A stretch of DNA of 37,715 nucleotides from Nocardia elegans NBRC 108235 (GTDB taxonomy: Bacteria > Actinomycetota > Actinomycetes > Mycobacteriales > Mycobacteriaceae): NCBI RefSeq assembly GCF_001612845.1, contig NZ_BDBF01000062.1:1-37715 (forward strand), read 5' to 3'. Below are positions 16,534-24,838 of the stretch, in pieces; the first letter of the stretch is position 1; every line of letters begins with the position of its first letter. The notes under the pieces are model-generated. The model saw nothing but the letters and a program-made list of their open reading frames with translations, did not search any database and was not told where the DNA came from. Position numbers and translations under genes: made by a program.

Positions 16534-17855
16534 GCGACACCACCCGGGAATGCGGACTCGGCGTGCGTCTGTGCGGAGCGCGGGGACAGGACGGCCTGGG
16601 TGCGTCCGGTATGCGCGCACCGGACCTGCCAGCGCCCGTCATGGGTGAAGACCCGGTGCGGGCCCGCGCAGCGCGGCGGCGCGGCGGCGAAAGCGGCCGT
16701 GACCGCGCGCATCGAGACGTCGGCCAGGACACCGCCGCCCGCCCGCACGGCCGCGCAGACCGCCAGTGCCGCAGCGATTCCCGAGAGCGGGTCGCCGATC
16801 GCATCCGCGCAGAACACCGGCATGCCGTGGCCGGTGCCGACGAGCCCGCCGGCCACCGCCGCGTCGTCGCCGAAGGCCACCCGCATCGGCTCGGACCGGC
16901 CGTAGCCGGTGAGACCGACCCAGATCTGGCCGGGACGCAGCCCGCGCCGGTCGGGCCCGAGCCCCAGTTGCGCCAGCGCGCGGGGGCGGGAGGCCTCGAT
17001 CACGATATCGGCGGCCGCCAGCAGCGCCGCCAATTCGTCTCGCCCGGAATCGGTGCGAAAGTCGACGGTGCGGAATTCGTGTCCGGCGTGCAGGGTGTCG
17101 AAGAAATGGTGATCCGCCCGCGCACCGTCGGGCCGATGCGGACTCTCCACCTTGATCACCCGTGCCCCGGCCCGGCCGAGAATGTGGGCGCACAGCGGCC
17201 CCGCCCACATCGAGGACAGGTCCACCACCAGCCGCCCCGTCAGGTTTCGCCAGGGTGCCGGTGCCGCGAGCCGGGACAGCTGCCACGGTGGCGTGCCCGG
17301 ATCGGCCTTCGGTCCGCCGGGGGGAAGAGCGGCGGCCGGGACCCCGAGCAGTTGGGCGCGGTCGGCGAGGTCGGCCGCGGAGACGTCGACGGCGAAGTGC
17401 GCCAGCGCTTTCCAGTGGTCGCCGGTCCGGTGGGCGCCGATGATCGCGGGCACGGCGGCGATATCGTCGGCACGCGACAGGGTCAGTGCGCACCAGCCGT
17501 CGGCGGTGCGCAGCAGGCGGGTGGACCCGCCCGCCGAGCGTGTGCCCGCGCGCCGGAAACCGTGGTCGACCGCACGCGCGGTGAGTACCGCGCCGGGAGC
17601 CAGCCTCACCGCCCGTCCCAGTGCGGCGGTCGTGCGCGCGAGCAGGCTCAGGACCTCGCCCAGCCGGGCGAAGGCGGGCGCGGGGGAGATGTCGGGCGGC
17701 CCGCCCGCGGGCCCGGTGAGGTCCATGGCGCCCGACGCCGCCCAGCCACAGACCTCGCACCCGAACGGGGACGCGTCCGTCGCGCGCGGCGGCCACATTT
17801 CGGATACCCGGTTGGCGAGCGTGGCCGGCGGGGACAGTGCGGCTGGATGGTTCAT
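16527..17855 (-). CDS. CaiB/BaiF-type (class III) CoA transferase with rearranged domain order
   Basis: Protein of 442 residues. Class III CoA transferases normally begin with a Rossmann segment like VLDLS-x-x-WAGPLC...VIKVE; here that segment appears only at residues 209-238. The first 200 residues instead hold pieces normally found later: GWAASGAMDLTG with GPP (about 38-53) and LLRTADGWCALTLSR (114-128). The C-terminus continues canonically with GDPLSGIAAALAVCAAV. The protein thus looks permuted or built from two unequal halves. Related actinobacterial proteins of this layout are annotated as CoA transferases. It would move CoA between carboxylic acids. It overlaps the next gene by 7 bases and follows the crotonase gene by 37. 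Confidence 0.8.
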   Translation of the reverse strand: MNHPAALSPPATLANRVSEMWPPRATDASPFGCEVCGWAASGAMDLTGPAGGPPDISPAPAFARLGEVLSLLARTTAALGRAVRLAPGAVLTARAVDHGFRRAGTRSAGGSTRLLRTADGWCALTLSRADDIAAVPAIIGAHRTGDHWKALAHFAVDVSAADLADRAQLLGVPAAALPPGGPKADPGTPPWQLSRLAAPAPWRNLTGRLVVDLSSMWAGPLCAHILGRAGARVIKVESPHRPDGARADHHFFDTLHAGHEFRTVDFRTDSGRDELAALLAAADIVIEASRPRALAQLGLGPDRRGLRPGQIWVGLTGYGRSEPMRVAFGDDAAVAGGLVGTGHGMPVFCADAIGDPLSGIAAALAVCAAVRAGGGVLADVSMRAVTAAFAAAPPRCAGPHRVFTHDGRWQVRCAHTGRTQAVLSPRSAQTHAESAFPGGVAC

Positions 17856-17892
17856 CTCAGGCCTCCTCGGCGAGGGGTGTGCGCGGCCGTCG

Positions 17893-18951
17893 CTACGACG
17901 GCCCGCCGGTGGGCTCGATGCGATCCACCAGGCCCCAGCGCAGGGCGGTGTCGACGTCGATGGTTGCGCCGGTGAGCATCGCCCAGGCGGCCCGCCAGCG
18001 CCCGATCCGGCGCGGCACGCTCACCGTGCCGCCCGCGCCCGGGACCAGGCCCATACCGACCTCCGGGAAGCGGAACCAGGTGCCCGGCGCCGCGGTGACG
18101 ATGCCGCCGAACGCGGCGATCTCGGCGCCCGCGCCGACACAGGCGCCGTGGGTGTCGATCCGCAACCGGGCGGACAGGCGGTCCAGCACCCGCCACGGCG
18201 CCCGGTCCAGGCGCACCAGATAGGCGGCCACCGGGTCTGTCGCACAACCGAATTCGTCGAGGTCGCCGCCGCTGCAGAAGGCCGGTCCCGCGCCCGCGAG
18301 CCGGACCGAGGTGATACTCGGGTCGGCCTCGGCGACCTGCGCGGCCGCGAGCAACTCCTCGCGCAGGCGGGCGCTGAGCGCGTTGCGGCGGCGCGGACGA
18401 TCCAGCACGATGGCGAGTTCACCGCCCGCGCGGTCGATCCGGACCAGCTCGCCGGATTCGTCGTCCGGTGCCCGGGCCGATCCTCGAGCCTCGAGCCAAC
18501 CGCGGAATTCCGTGCCGCCCAGCAACATCGAGTAGACCGCCGCTTCGGCGGCCAGCGCCGGGAGGGTGGGCAGCGCGGGAGTCTGCCGCAGCAGGTGACC
18601 GCAGGCCAGCGCCGCCCGGGGCGCGTGATCGACGGCGGCGGCGAGTATCTCCACCGCGGCGGCGCAATCGGTCACCGTGACCACGCGCCGGTCCCGCAGC
18701 GGCAATTCGCTCACCGAGACGGTCGCCGCCTCGAGAATCGGATGCAACCGCGCGGGCACCGGAGCGCCGGCGACGGCGACGGTGAGTGCCGCGCCGGTGA
18801 CGATCGAGCCGGCGATATCGGCGATGTGTTCGGGACTCGAGTGCCGCAGTCCGTCCAGGTCGACGACGGTGAGCGGCCGATGCGGCCTTCCGTCGCGGTC
18901 CAAGCTCAGGTCGGCGAATCGCAGGTCTGCGTCAGCAGCGCTGGTGGTCAT
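17893..18951 (-). CDS. Enoyl-CoA hydratase/isomerase-family protein with extra N-terminal domain
   Basis: Protein of 352 residues. A crotonase domain occupies about residues 158-350, with the oxyanion segments FCSGGDLDEF and ACVGAGAEIAAFGG and FRFPEVGMGLVPGAGG, whose Glu matches the first catalytic Glu of rat enoyl-CoA hydratase (E144). The second catalytic Glu (E164 in rat) appears replaced by Trp in my eye alignment, so isomerase or another crotonase reaction is possible. The first 155 residues end in LAAEAAVYSMLLGGTEFRGWLEARG, resembling the C-terminal part of a crotonase, so they may be a degenerate second copy. ATG 18951 is chosen; GTG 18957, two codons earlier, is also possible. Confidence 0.82.
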   Translation of the reverse strand: MTTSAADADLRFADLSLDRDGRPHRPLTVVDLDGLRHSSPEHIADIAGSIVTGAALTVAVAGAPVPARLHPILEAATVSVSELPLRDRRVVTVTDCAAAVEILAAAVDHAPRAALACGHLLRQTPALPTLPALAAEAAVYSMLLGGTEFRGWLEARGSARAPDDESGELVRIDRAGGELAIVLDRPRRRNALSARLREELLAAAQVAEADPSITSVRLAGAGPAFCSGGDLDEFGCATDPVAAYLVRLDRAPWRVLDRLSARLRIDTHGACVGAGAEIAAFGGIVTAAPGTWFRFPEVGMGLVPGAGGTVSVPRRIGRWRAAWAMLTGATIDVDTALRWGLVDRIEPTGGPS

Positions 18952-19112
18952 CGTCACCGCCGTTCTGTGAGGCCGCGAATGCTCGCGGGCAACCGGATGC
19001 GCGCACGGGAACCGGAACAGGCCGGGCCGATTCCCGTGCGCTCGGCGCTGCGGCGGCCCGCGCCGGCTCCCCGGGGGCGTCCGGATCCCGGGGGCGCCGC
19101 GCGTGGAACGGG

Positions 19113-20561
19113 TTACCGCAGCTGGTCTTTCATCACCTTTCCGGTCGCGTTGAGCGGTAGTTCGTCGAGGAACACCACGGCACGCGGCACCTTGTATCCG
19201 GCCATGTTCTCGCGGCTCCAGGCGATGAGCTCGGCCTCGGTCAGCGGCGCGCCCGCGACGACGAACGCCTTGCCCACCTGGCCCATGCGCTCGTCGGGCA
19301 CGCCGATCACCGCCGCCTGCACCACCGCCGGATGCTGCAGCAGCACGCCTTCGATCTCCGCGGGATACGCGTTGAAGCCGCCGACGATGAACATGTCCTT
19401 CTTCCGTCCGATGATGCGCAAGCGGCCGCCCTCGTCCACGGCGCCGAGGTCGCCGGTGTGCAGCCAGCCCTCGGCGTCGATCGCCTCCGCGGTGGCCGCG
19501 GGATCGTCGAGATAGCCCTGCATGACGGTGTAGCCGCGCAGCAGCACCTCGCTGTCGGCGGCGATGCGGACTTCCACACCGTCGCACGGGGTTCCGGCGG
19601 TCGTCGCGATCTGCTCGAAGGTGTCCCCCGGGCGCGAGGCGGTCGCGGTACCCGCCTCGGTGAGCCCGTATCCGGTCATGATCGAACGGAACGGGAGTTC
19701 GGTCTTCACCCGGCGGATCAGTTCCACCGGGATGTCGGCCGCCCCGGTGACCGCGGACCGCAGCGACGACAGGTCGTAGCGCCCGCGCGCCCCGAGCAGC
19801 GAGTGGTACAGCGTGGGCGGGCCGGGCAGCATCGTGATCCGTTCGCGCGCAACGAGTTCGCAGACGCGGTCCACATCGAACACCGGCACCGGCAGGATGG
19901 TGGCGCCACGGATGAACGAGGCCAGCACGCCGGCCTTGTAGCCGAAGGTGTGGAAGAAGGGATTCACCGCCAGATAGCGGTCACCCTCGCGCAGATCCGC
20001 CAGCTCACACCATTCGGTGTACAGCCGCAGATTCTGGCGATGGTTCATCATCACGCCCTTGGGGCGGCCGGTGGTGCCCGAGGTGTAGATGATGTCGGAG
20101 ATGTCGGTCCCGGCCACCTCGCGTTCGAAAGGTGAACCGCTGGAAAGGAAATCGGAGGCGAGGTCGATCACCGGCACGCCGTCGGGCCCGCGCAGTTCTC
20201 GCCCCAGGAAACCCTGCTGTACCAGCAGCAGCTTCGCTCCGCTGCGGCCGATCACATCCGCCGCCTCCGCCGCCTGAAACCGGGTGTTGACCGGAACCAG
20301 CACGCCGCCCGCGGTGAGCAGGCCGAAGGCGGCCACGATCCAGGCCGCGGAATTGGGCGCCCAGATCGCCACCCGGTCGCCCTTGCCCACGCCGGCCTCC
20401 GCGAAGGCGCCCGCGGCCCGGCGCACCCGCTCGACGAGTTCGGTGTAGCTCAGCCGCAGATCGCCGTCGACGACCGCCTCGGCGTCACCGAAGCGATCGG
20501 CCGAGGAGGCGACCATCCGCGGGATGGTCTCCCAGCTCATACCGCGGGCCGCACCGCTCAT
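19113..20561 (-). CDS. Acyl-CoA ligase (AMP-forming), FadD3-like
   Basis: Protein of 482 residues of the ANL superfamily. The AMP-binding P-loop YTSGTTGRPKG, the YGLTEAG motif, the hinge region GWLHTGDLG and the catalytic Lys in NATGKVMKD are all present. The body closely resembles mycobacterial FadD3 (for example NPFFHTFGYKAGVLA and ITMLPGPPTLYHSLL), the ligase that activates the steroid-derived C/D-ring propionate, so a cyclic or branched carboxylate is a reasonable substrate guess. The ATG at 20561 overlaps the TGA of the upstream amidohydrolase (ATGA), indicating coupling; a second in-frame ATG at 20540 has no ribosome site. Confidence 0.9.
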   Translation of the reverse strand: MSGAARGMSWETIPRMVASSADRFGDAEAVVDGDLRLSYTELVERVRRAAGAFAEAGVGKGDRVAIWAPNSAAWIVAAFGLLTAGGVLVPVNTRFQAAEAADVIGRSGAKLLLVQQGFLGRELRGPDGVPVIDLASDFLSSGSPFEREVAGTDISDIIYTSGTTGRPKGVMMNHRQNLRLYTEWCELADLREGDRYLAVNPFFHTFGYKAGVLASFIRGATILPVPVFDVDRVCELVARERITMLPGPPTLYHSLLGARGRYDLSSLRSAVTGAADIPVELIRRVKTELPFRSIMTGYGLTEAGTATASRPGDTFEQIATTAGTPCDGVEVRIAADSEVLLRGYTVMQGYLDDPAATAEAIDAEGWLHTGDLGAVDEGGRLRIIGRKKDMFIVGGFNAYPAEIEGVLLQHPAVVQAAVIGVPDERMGQVGKAFVVAGAPLTEAELIAWSRENMAGYKVPRAVVFLDELPLNATGKVMKDQLR

Positions 20562-21739
20562 ACCTTCAGCAACCTCGCCAGGTTGCCGCCCATGATCTTC
20601 TCCTGGTTGGCCAGCGGCATATCTTTGATCTCGTTGATGTAGCGGGCCGGTTCGGCCAGGCCCTCCGGGTGCGGGTAGTCCGAGCCGAACAGCACGTTCT
20701 CCACCCCGATCAGATCGGCGATGGCCTGCAGATCCTCTTCCCAGAACGGGCTGACGTGGATGCTGCGCTTGACCGCCTCGACCGGATCCTGGAAGCCGAA
20801 GCCCTCCGGCGCCTTCTTGTACACATCGTGCAGATTCTCGAGCAGCGGGGCCAGCCAGGAGGCACCGTTCTCGATGACGGCCACCTTCAGCTCGGGGTGG
20901 CGGAACAGCGCGCCGTGGCACACCCACGAGGCGACGGCGTCCTGGATCGGACGCCATTCGGTGGTCATCCGGAAGGTGTTGGTCTTGAACGGCAGCATCT
21001 CGACGTTGCCGCCCTCCCATTCGGTGTTGAACCGCGAATAGCCGCTGTCGGACGAGTGCATCGTCACCAGCACGTCGTGCTCGACCACGCGCTTCCAGAA
21101 CGGGTCGAATTCCGGCAGGGCGAACGAGCGCGGCCCGCGCAGACCCGGAACCGGGGCCGGGCGGACCAGAATCGCCTTGGCACCGTGTTCGACACACCAG
21201 TCGAGCTCCTCGATCGCCTTCTCCACGATCGGCAGGCTCACCACCGGCACCGTGAAGATGCGGTCCTTGTAGTTGAAACCCCACTCCTCGAGCAGCCACT
21301 GGTTGAGCGAATGCACCACGGCGTGAATGAGATCGGGGTGATGGCGCATGCGCTCCTCGATGAGGCTGGCCAGAGTCGGGAACATCAGCGTGCGGTCGAG
21401 CTGGAGTTCGTTCATGAGCTCGAGGCGCGGGCCGGGCTCGTGGAACGCGGGAATCGAGCGCATCGGCTTACCGAAGATCTCCCGGCGGCTCTTACCCTCG
21501 GGATTGCCGTTCTTGAAGTACTCCTCCATCGCGCCGGGCCGCGCGACCACCTCGAAGGTGGGATTGGGGATGTACTCGCTGATCTGGCCGAGGACCGCGA
21601 TCTTGGTGCGGCCGTTGATTTCCACGTACTGGATGGCGCCCTCGAACTCCTTCGGCAGGTACCGGGTGAGGGCCTCTTTGGTTTCGTACAGGTGGTTATC
21701 GGCGTCGAAGAGCTGGTACGGCAGCTCGATCTTCGTCAT
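20558..21739 (-). CDS. Amidohydrolase-2 family metal-dependent hydrolase
   Basis: Protein of 393 residues of the same TIM-barrel family as the product at 13741-14991. Ligand positions are DADNHLYE (D-x-H), VTMHSSDSG (middle His) and GSDYPHPEG (late Asp), so a functional metal site is expected. Start 21739 has a strong ribosome site (AAAGGAGA) about 6 bases upstream. It heads the unit running through the FadD3-like ligase, crotonase, CoA transferase and amidohydrolase-3 genes. Its promoter (TTGCCA, 17 bases, TATGAT) is overlapped by a perfect GAGA-N7-TCTC dyad. It probably hydrolyses or cleaves an intermediate, free or as CoA ester; which one is unknown. Confidence 0.92.
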   Translation of the reverse strand: MTKIELPYQLFDADNHLYETKEALTRYLPKEFEGAIQYVEINGRTKIAVLGQISEYIPNPTFEVVARPGAMEEYFKNGNPEGKSRREIFGKPMRSIPAFHEPGPRLELMNELQLDRTLMFPTLASLIEERMRHHPDLIHAVVHSLNQWLLEEWGFNYKDRIFTVPVVSLPIVEKAIEELDWCVEHGAKAILVRPAPVPGLRGPRSFALPEFDPFWKRVVEHDVLVTMHSSDSGYSRFNTEWEGGNVEMLPFKTNTFRMTTEWRPIQDAVASWVCHGALFRHPELKVAVIENGASWLAPLLENLHDVYKKAPEGFGFQDPVEAVKRSIHVSPFWEEDLQAIADLIGVENVLFGSDYPHPEGLAEPARYINEIKDMPLANQEKIMGGNLARLLKV

Positions 21740-21760
21740 AAGAGTCTCCTTTGTTCGTTG

Positions 21761-21777
21761 TGAGAATCATATTCTCA
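21761..21777. promoter_or_regulatory. Operator-like dyad GAGA-N7-TCTC, site B (perfect copy)
   Basis: TGAGAATCATATTCTCA has perfect 7-base arms (TGAGAAT/ATTCTCA) around CAT. It lies 22 bases upstream of the amidohydrolase ATG, covers that gene's -10 box and also contains the stop codon of the upstream ligase. Confidence 0.75.
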
Positions 21778-21794
21778 GTTTTTGCGCGTGGCAA
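21766..21794 (-). promoter_or_regulatory. Sigma-70-type promoter of the 21739 operon
   Basis: Read on the minus strand: TTGCCA at 21794-21789, a 17-base spacer, then TATGAT at 21771-21766. Transcription would begin near 21759, leaving a leader of about 20 bases with the ribosome site AAAGGAG. The -10 lies wholly inside operator site B. Confidence 0.6.
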
Positions 21795-23331
21795 CGTCCT
21801 GCCCGGCGGCCACGGCGGCGCGCACGCGGTATTTCTGGACCTTGCCGCTCGGGGTGCGGGGAAAGTCGTCGACGATGTGCAATTCCTCGGGCCACTTCTG
21901 CTTGGCCAGGCCGGCCTCGGCCAAATGCGCCTGCACGTCGGCCAGGGTCGGGGTGGTGCTGCCGGACCGCAGCCGGACCACCGCGGCGGCATGTTCGATG
22001 AGCCGCGCATCGGGCGCGGCGACGACGACGGCTTCGGCGACCGCGGGCATGCGGTGCAGCACGTCTTCCACCTCGACCGCGCTGATGTTCTCGCCGCCGC
22101 GGATGATCAGATCGGTGGTGCGGTCGGTGATGGTGAGATAGCCGTCCTCGTCCAACCGGCCGACATCGCCGGTGCGGTACCAGCCCTCGTCGTCGAAGGC
22201 GGCCGCGGTCAACTCCGGATCCGTGTAGCCCAGGCACAGATCCGGTCCGCGACTGAAGATCTCGCCGTTGTCGGAGAGCCGGATCTCCACTCCCGGCAGC
22301 GGGCAGCCGTCGGTGTAGAGGCGTTTGTCCCGCGGATCCGTGCAGTCGGAGCCGGTGATGGACGGATGTTCGGTGCTGCCGTAGGCGCGGTAGGCGATGA
22401 TGCCGAGGTCGGTGAGCCGGGTGGTCACCGCGGCCGGCACCGAACTTCCGCCCAGCCCCGCGTATTTCATCTGCCGCAGATGCGCGTCGGTGAAGGAGGG
22501 ATGGTCGAGCAGGCTGGTGAGGTAATAGGGCACGCCGCCCGCCACGGTGGCGCCGAATTCCGACATCAGGGCCAGCACCCGGCCGGGATCCCACACATCC
22601 ACCAGGTTGATCTCCGTCCCGTCGAGCACCGGGATGAGCAGGGCGTTGACCATGCCGATGAAATGGCCGACCGGTGCGGCCGTGAGCTGGGCGCCCAGAT
22701 CGGGCGGGTAATGCGCGCTGAGCTGGCGCGTTTCGAAGCCGAGGGTGCGATGGCTGTGGACCACGCCCTTCGGGTCGCGGGTGGTGCCCGAGGTGAAGGC
22801 GATCAGCGCGGGGGAGTCCGGTGCGACCGTGACGATTCCGGGCATCGGCTCGTCGTCGAGCAGGGTGTCGAAGTCGCGGCCCACCACACCGACGATCGGC
22901 ACCTGCGCGCACAGATCGGGCTGAAATTCCATGGCGCCGAAGCGTTCCGCGGTGACGAACACCTTCGGACGCACCGCGTCGAGGATGTAACCGAGTTCCT
23001 TGCGGCCGTAGAAGTGCACGATCGGCACCATCGTGGCTCCGAGGAAGGAGGCGGCCCAGAAGGTGGCCGCGGCCTCCATCCAGTTGGGTAGCTGGAAGGC
23101 GACCACATCGCCGGGGCCCACACCGCGGCGGCGCAATCCGGCGGCGAGCCGGCGGGCGAGGCGCTCGACCTCGCGCACCGTGCCCGACCAGGGACGCAGC
23201 TGGGAATGAACCCGGAACGGGACCTCCGGTGCCCCGGCCAGGCCCCGCGCCAGCATCTCGCCCATGGTTTCGCGCGTCCACCATCCCCGCGACTCGTACC
23301 GATCGATCAACTGCTGCGGGATCTTTCGCAT
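21775..23331 (-). CDS. Acyl-CoA ligase (AMP-forming), cyclohexanecarboxylate-CoA-ligase-like
   Basis: Protein of 518 residues of the ANL superfamily with FTSGTTRDPKG (P-loop), YGSTEHPS, GWYRTGDVG and TPSGKVQKY (catalytic Lys). Motif spacing is normal, so it should be active. The N-terminus (RYESRGWWTRETMGEML) is typical of ligases often annotated as cyclohexanecarboxylate- or branched-acid-CoA ligases. The start at 23331 has GGAG seven bases upstream. The gene is divergent from a crotonase gene over about 110 bases that contain a fourth, imperfect operator-like site. It may supply the first CoA ester of the pathway; the FadD3-like ligase may act on a later free acid. Confidence 0.92.
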   Translation of the reverse strand: MRKIPQQLIDRYESRGWWTRETMGEMLARGLAGAPEVPFRVHSQLRPWSGTVREVERLARRLAAGLRRRGVGPGDVVAFQLPNWMEAAATFWAASFLGATMVPIVHFYGRKELGYILDAVRPKVFVTAERFGAMEFQPDLCAQVPIVGVVGRDFDTLLDDEPMPGIVTVAPDSPALIAFTSGTTRDPKGVVHSHRTLGFETRQLSAHYPPDLGAQLTAAPVGHFIGMVNALLIPVLDGTEINLVDVWDPGRVLALMSEFGATVAGGVPYYLTSLLDHPSFTDAHLRQMKYAGLGGSSVPAAVTTRLTDLGIIAYRAYGSTEHPSITGSDCTDPRDKRLYTDGCPLPGVEIRLSDNGEIFSRGPDLCLGYTDPELTAAAFDDEGWYRTGDVGRLDEDGYLTITDRTTDLIIRGGENISAVEVEDVLHRMPAVAEAVVVAAPDARLIEHAAAVVRLRSGSTTPTLADVQAHLAEAGLAKQKWPEELHIVDDFPRTPSGKVQKYRVRAAVAAGQDVATRKN

Positions 23332-23385
23332 GGCTGAGCTCCAATGCCCGACGAATGGGAAGGCCGGCGGGACCGGACCCGAATA

Positions 23386-23402
23386 TGGAGATGATATTCT
23401 CA
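23386..23402. promoter_or_regulatory. Operator-like dyad GAGA-N6-TCTC, site C (imperfect)
   Basis: TGGAGATGATATTCTCA matches site B in 13 of 17 bases, but the GAGA/TCTC arms here are 6 rather than 7 bases apart. It lies between the divergent ligase and crotonase genes, where a shared regulator would be expected to act. Confidence 0.45.
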
Positions 23403-23441
23403 GAGTTGGAGAAGCAACATATCCAGAACGGAGAACGTGTG

Positions 23442-24182
23442 ATGGTCGACCTCGAGGTGGACGGCGGGATCGCGGTACTGACCATCAACCGTCCGCAGGC
23501 GCGCAACGCCATCGCGCCCGAGACGATGGATCAGCTCGATGCCGCGATCGACGCCGCGGCCGGCGCCCAGGTGCTGGTCGTGCGCGGTGCGGGCGAGCGG
23601 GCGTTCGTCTCCGGCGGAGATCTCAAGCAACTGGCCGCGATTCGCACCGAGGAGGGCGCGGCGCAGATGGCCTGGCGGATGCGCGGCATCTGCGATCGGC
23701 TGGCCGCGTTCCCGGCTCCGGTGGTCGCGGCGCTCAACGGTCATGCCCTCGGCGGCGGTGCGGAATTCGCGGTGGCCGCCGATATCCGGATCGCCGCCGA
23801 CGACATCACCATCGGGTTCAACCAGGTTGCGCTCGCGATCATGCCGGCCTGGGGCGGAGCCGAACGGCTCACGAAGCTGGTCGGGCGCAGCCGCGCACTG
23901 CTACTGGCCGGTACCGGGTCCCTACTGTCCGCCGCGGAGGCGCAGCAGTACGGCCTGGTCGATCGGGTGGTGCCGCGAGCGGATTTCGAGCGGGAGTGGC
24001 GGTCACTGGCGTCCGCGCTGGCCCATCCGGCCTCGGCGTCGATCAAGCGCGTGGTTTCCGGTGCCGCCCCGCCCGAGGCGGTGGAAGCCTTTGCCCGGCT
24101 GTGGGTTTCGGATGCGCACTGGGAAGCCGCGGATCGGGTGCTGAACCGCGGTTCGGCCCGCGGCGCGACCGCGCGGGCCTAG
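23442..24182 (+). CDS. Crotonase-superfamily (enoyl-CoA hydratase/isomerase-like) protein
   Basis: Protein of 246 residues with the crotonase fold: IAVLTINRPQARNAI, oxyanion holes in VSGGDLKQL and GHALGGGAEFAVAADI, and IMPAWGGAERL. Aligned by eye with rat enoyl-CoA hydratase, Gln sits at the first catalytic Glu (E144; GFNQVALAIMP) and Leu at the second (E164), so simple enoyl hydration is doubtful; other crotonase reactions such as thioester hydrolysis, C-C cleavage or isomerisation are open. ATG 23442 is chosen for the GGAGA upstream. The gene is divergent from the ligase and probably shares its regulator. Confidence 0.88.
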   Translation: MVDLEVDGGIAVLTINRPQARNAIAPETMDQLDAAIDAAAGAQVLVVRGAGERAFVSGGDLKQLAAIRTEEGAAQMAWRMRGICDRLAAFPAPVVAALNGHALGGGAEFAVAADIRIAADDITIGFNQVALAIMPAWGGAERLTKLVGRSRALLLAGTGSLLSAAEAQQYGLVDRVVPRADFEREWRSLASALAHPASASIKRVVSGAAPPEAVEAFARLWVSDAHWEAADRVLNRGSARGATARA

Positions 24183-24349
24183 GACCGGTTCCTCGCCGAG
24201 CCGGCCCGCCGGATCCGTCGGGTGTGGTTTGCCGGATTCGGCGGCGGTCAACACTATGTTTCGGCCTCGCCGGCCTGGTTCCGGCGGGCCGTCGTTGTTG
24301 TTTGCCGTCGGAAAACGACCTGCGCCACATCGGCGCAGAAGGAGGATAC

Positions 24350-24622
24350 GTGCGCATCATCACCACCGGTCTCGCCGCCGCGGCGTTGACCGTCGCCGCG
24401 GTGGCGGGGGCCGGCGTCGCTGCGGCCGATGACGATTCGGGGCTCAACCCGCCCAAGGAGATCATCACCGTGGATATCAATCTCCTCGGATGTTCGATCG
24501 GCGCCGGACTCGGCGCGCAGCTGGTTCCCACGCTGAGCGCCGGCGGATTCGGTGGCCCGGTGGGCATCGACGGCGGATTGGCCTCGCGGCTGCGCAGCGC
24601 CGGCTGCCTGCCCTGGCGCTGA
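24350..24622 (+). CDS. Small secreted protein of unknown function
   Basis: Protein of 90 residues beginning at GTG 24350 with a very strong ribosome site (GAAGGAGGA). Residues 1-26 form a classic Sec signal peptide with a likely cut after AAA before DDD-type acidic residues. The mature part of about 63 residues is Gly-rich with two Cys (LLGCSIG and SAGCLPW) that could form one disulfide. I do not recognise the family; small secreted proteins of this build are common in Nocardia and mycobacteria. The 167 bases upstream hold no gene I can support. It is convergent with the ferredoxin gene, 9 bases away. Confidence 0.72.
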   Translation: MRIITTGLAAAALTVAAVAGAGVAAADDDSGLNPPKEIITVDINLLGCSIGAGLGAQLVPTLSAGGFGGPVGIDGGLASRLRSAGCLPWR

Positions 24623-24631
24623 CGGCGCGAA

Positions 24632-24838
24632 TTATTCGGTCGCGCTGTCGATTTCGGTGATGGCGTGCACCGGGCAGTCCAACAGTGCCCGGTGCACGCC
24701 GTCGCGATCGGCCGGTGCGACGACACCGTCACCTTCCAACGACGCGTAGCCCCAGTCGTCGAGCGAGAAGTACTTCGGCGCGTGTTTGGCGCAGGTGCCG
24801 AAGCCGTCGCAGACGGTGCGATCGAGTCGGATCTTCAC
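24632..24838 (-). CDS. 3Fe-4S-type ferredoxin
   Basis: Protein of 68 residues with the single-cluster ferredoxin pattern of P450-associated actinobacterial ferredoxins: C10 and C16 in VCDGFGTC, and C55 followed by Pro in DCPVHAI. The position of the fourth Cys holds Phe13, which favours a 3Fe-4S cluster. The start GTG 24838 overlaps the TGA of the reductase gene (GTGA, 24835-24838), so the two products are made together and probably form an NAD(P)H-to-ferredoxin electron chain. No cytochrome P450 is in the window, so its electron acceptor is elsewhere or is an unrecognised oxygenase. Confidence 0.9.
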   Translation of the reverse strand: MKIRLDRTVCDGFGTCAKHAPKYFSLDDWGYASLEGDGVVAPADRDGVHRALLDCPVHAITEIDSATE

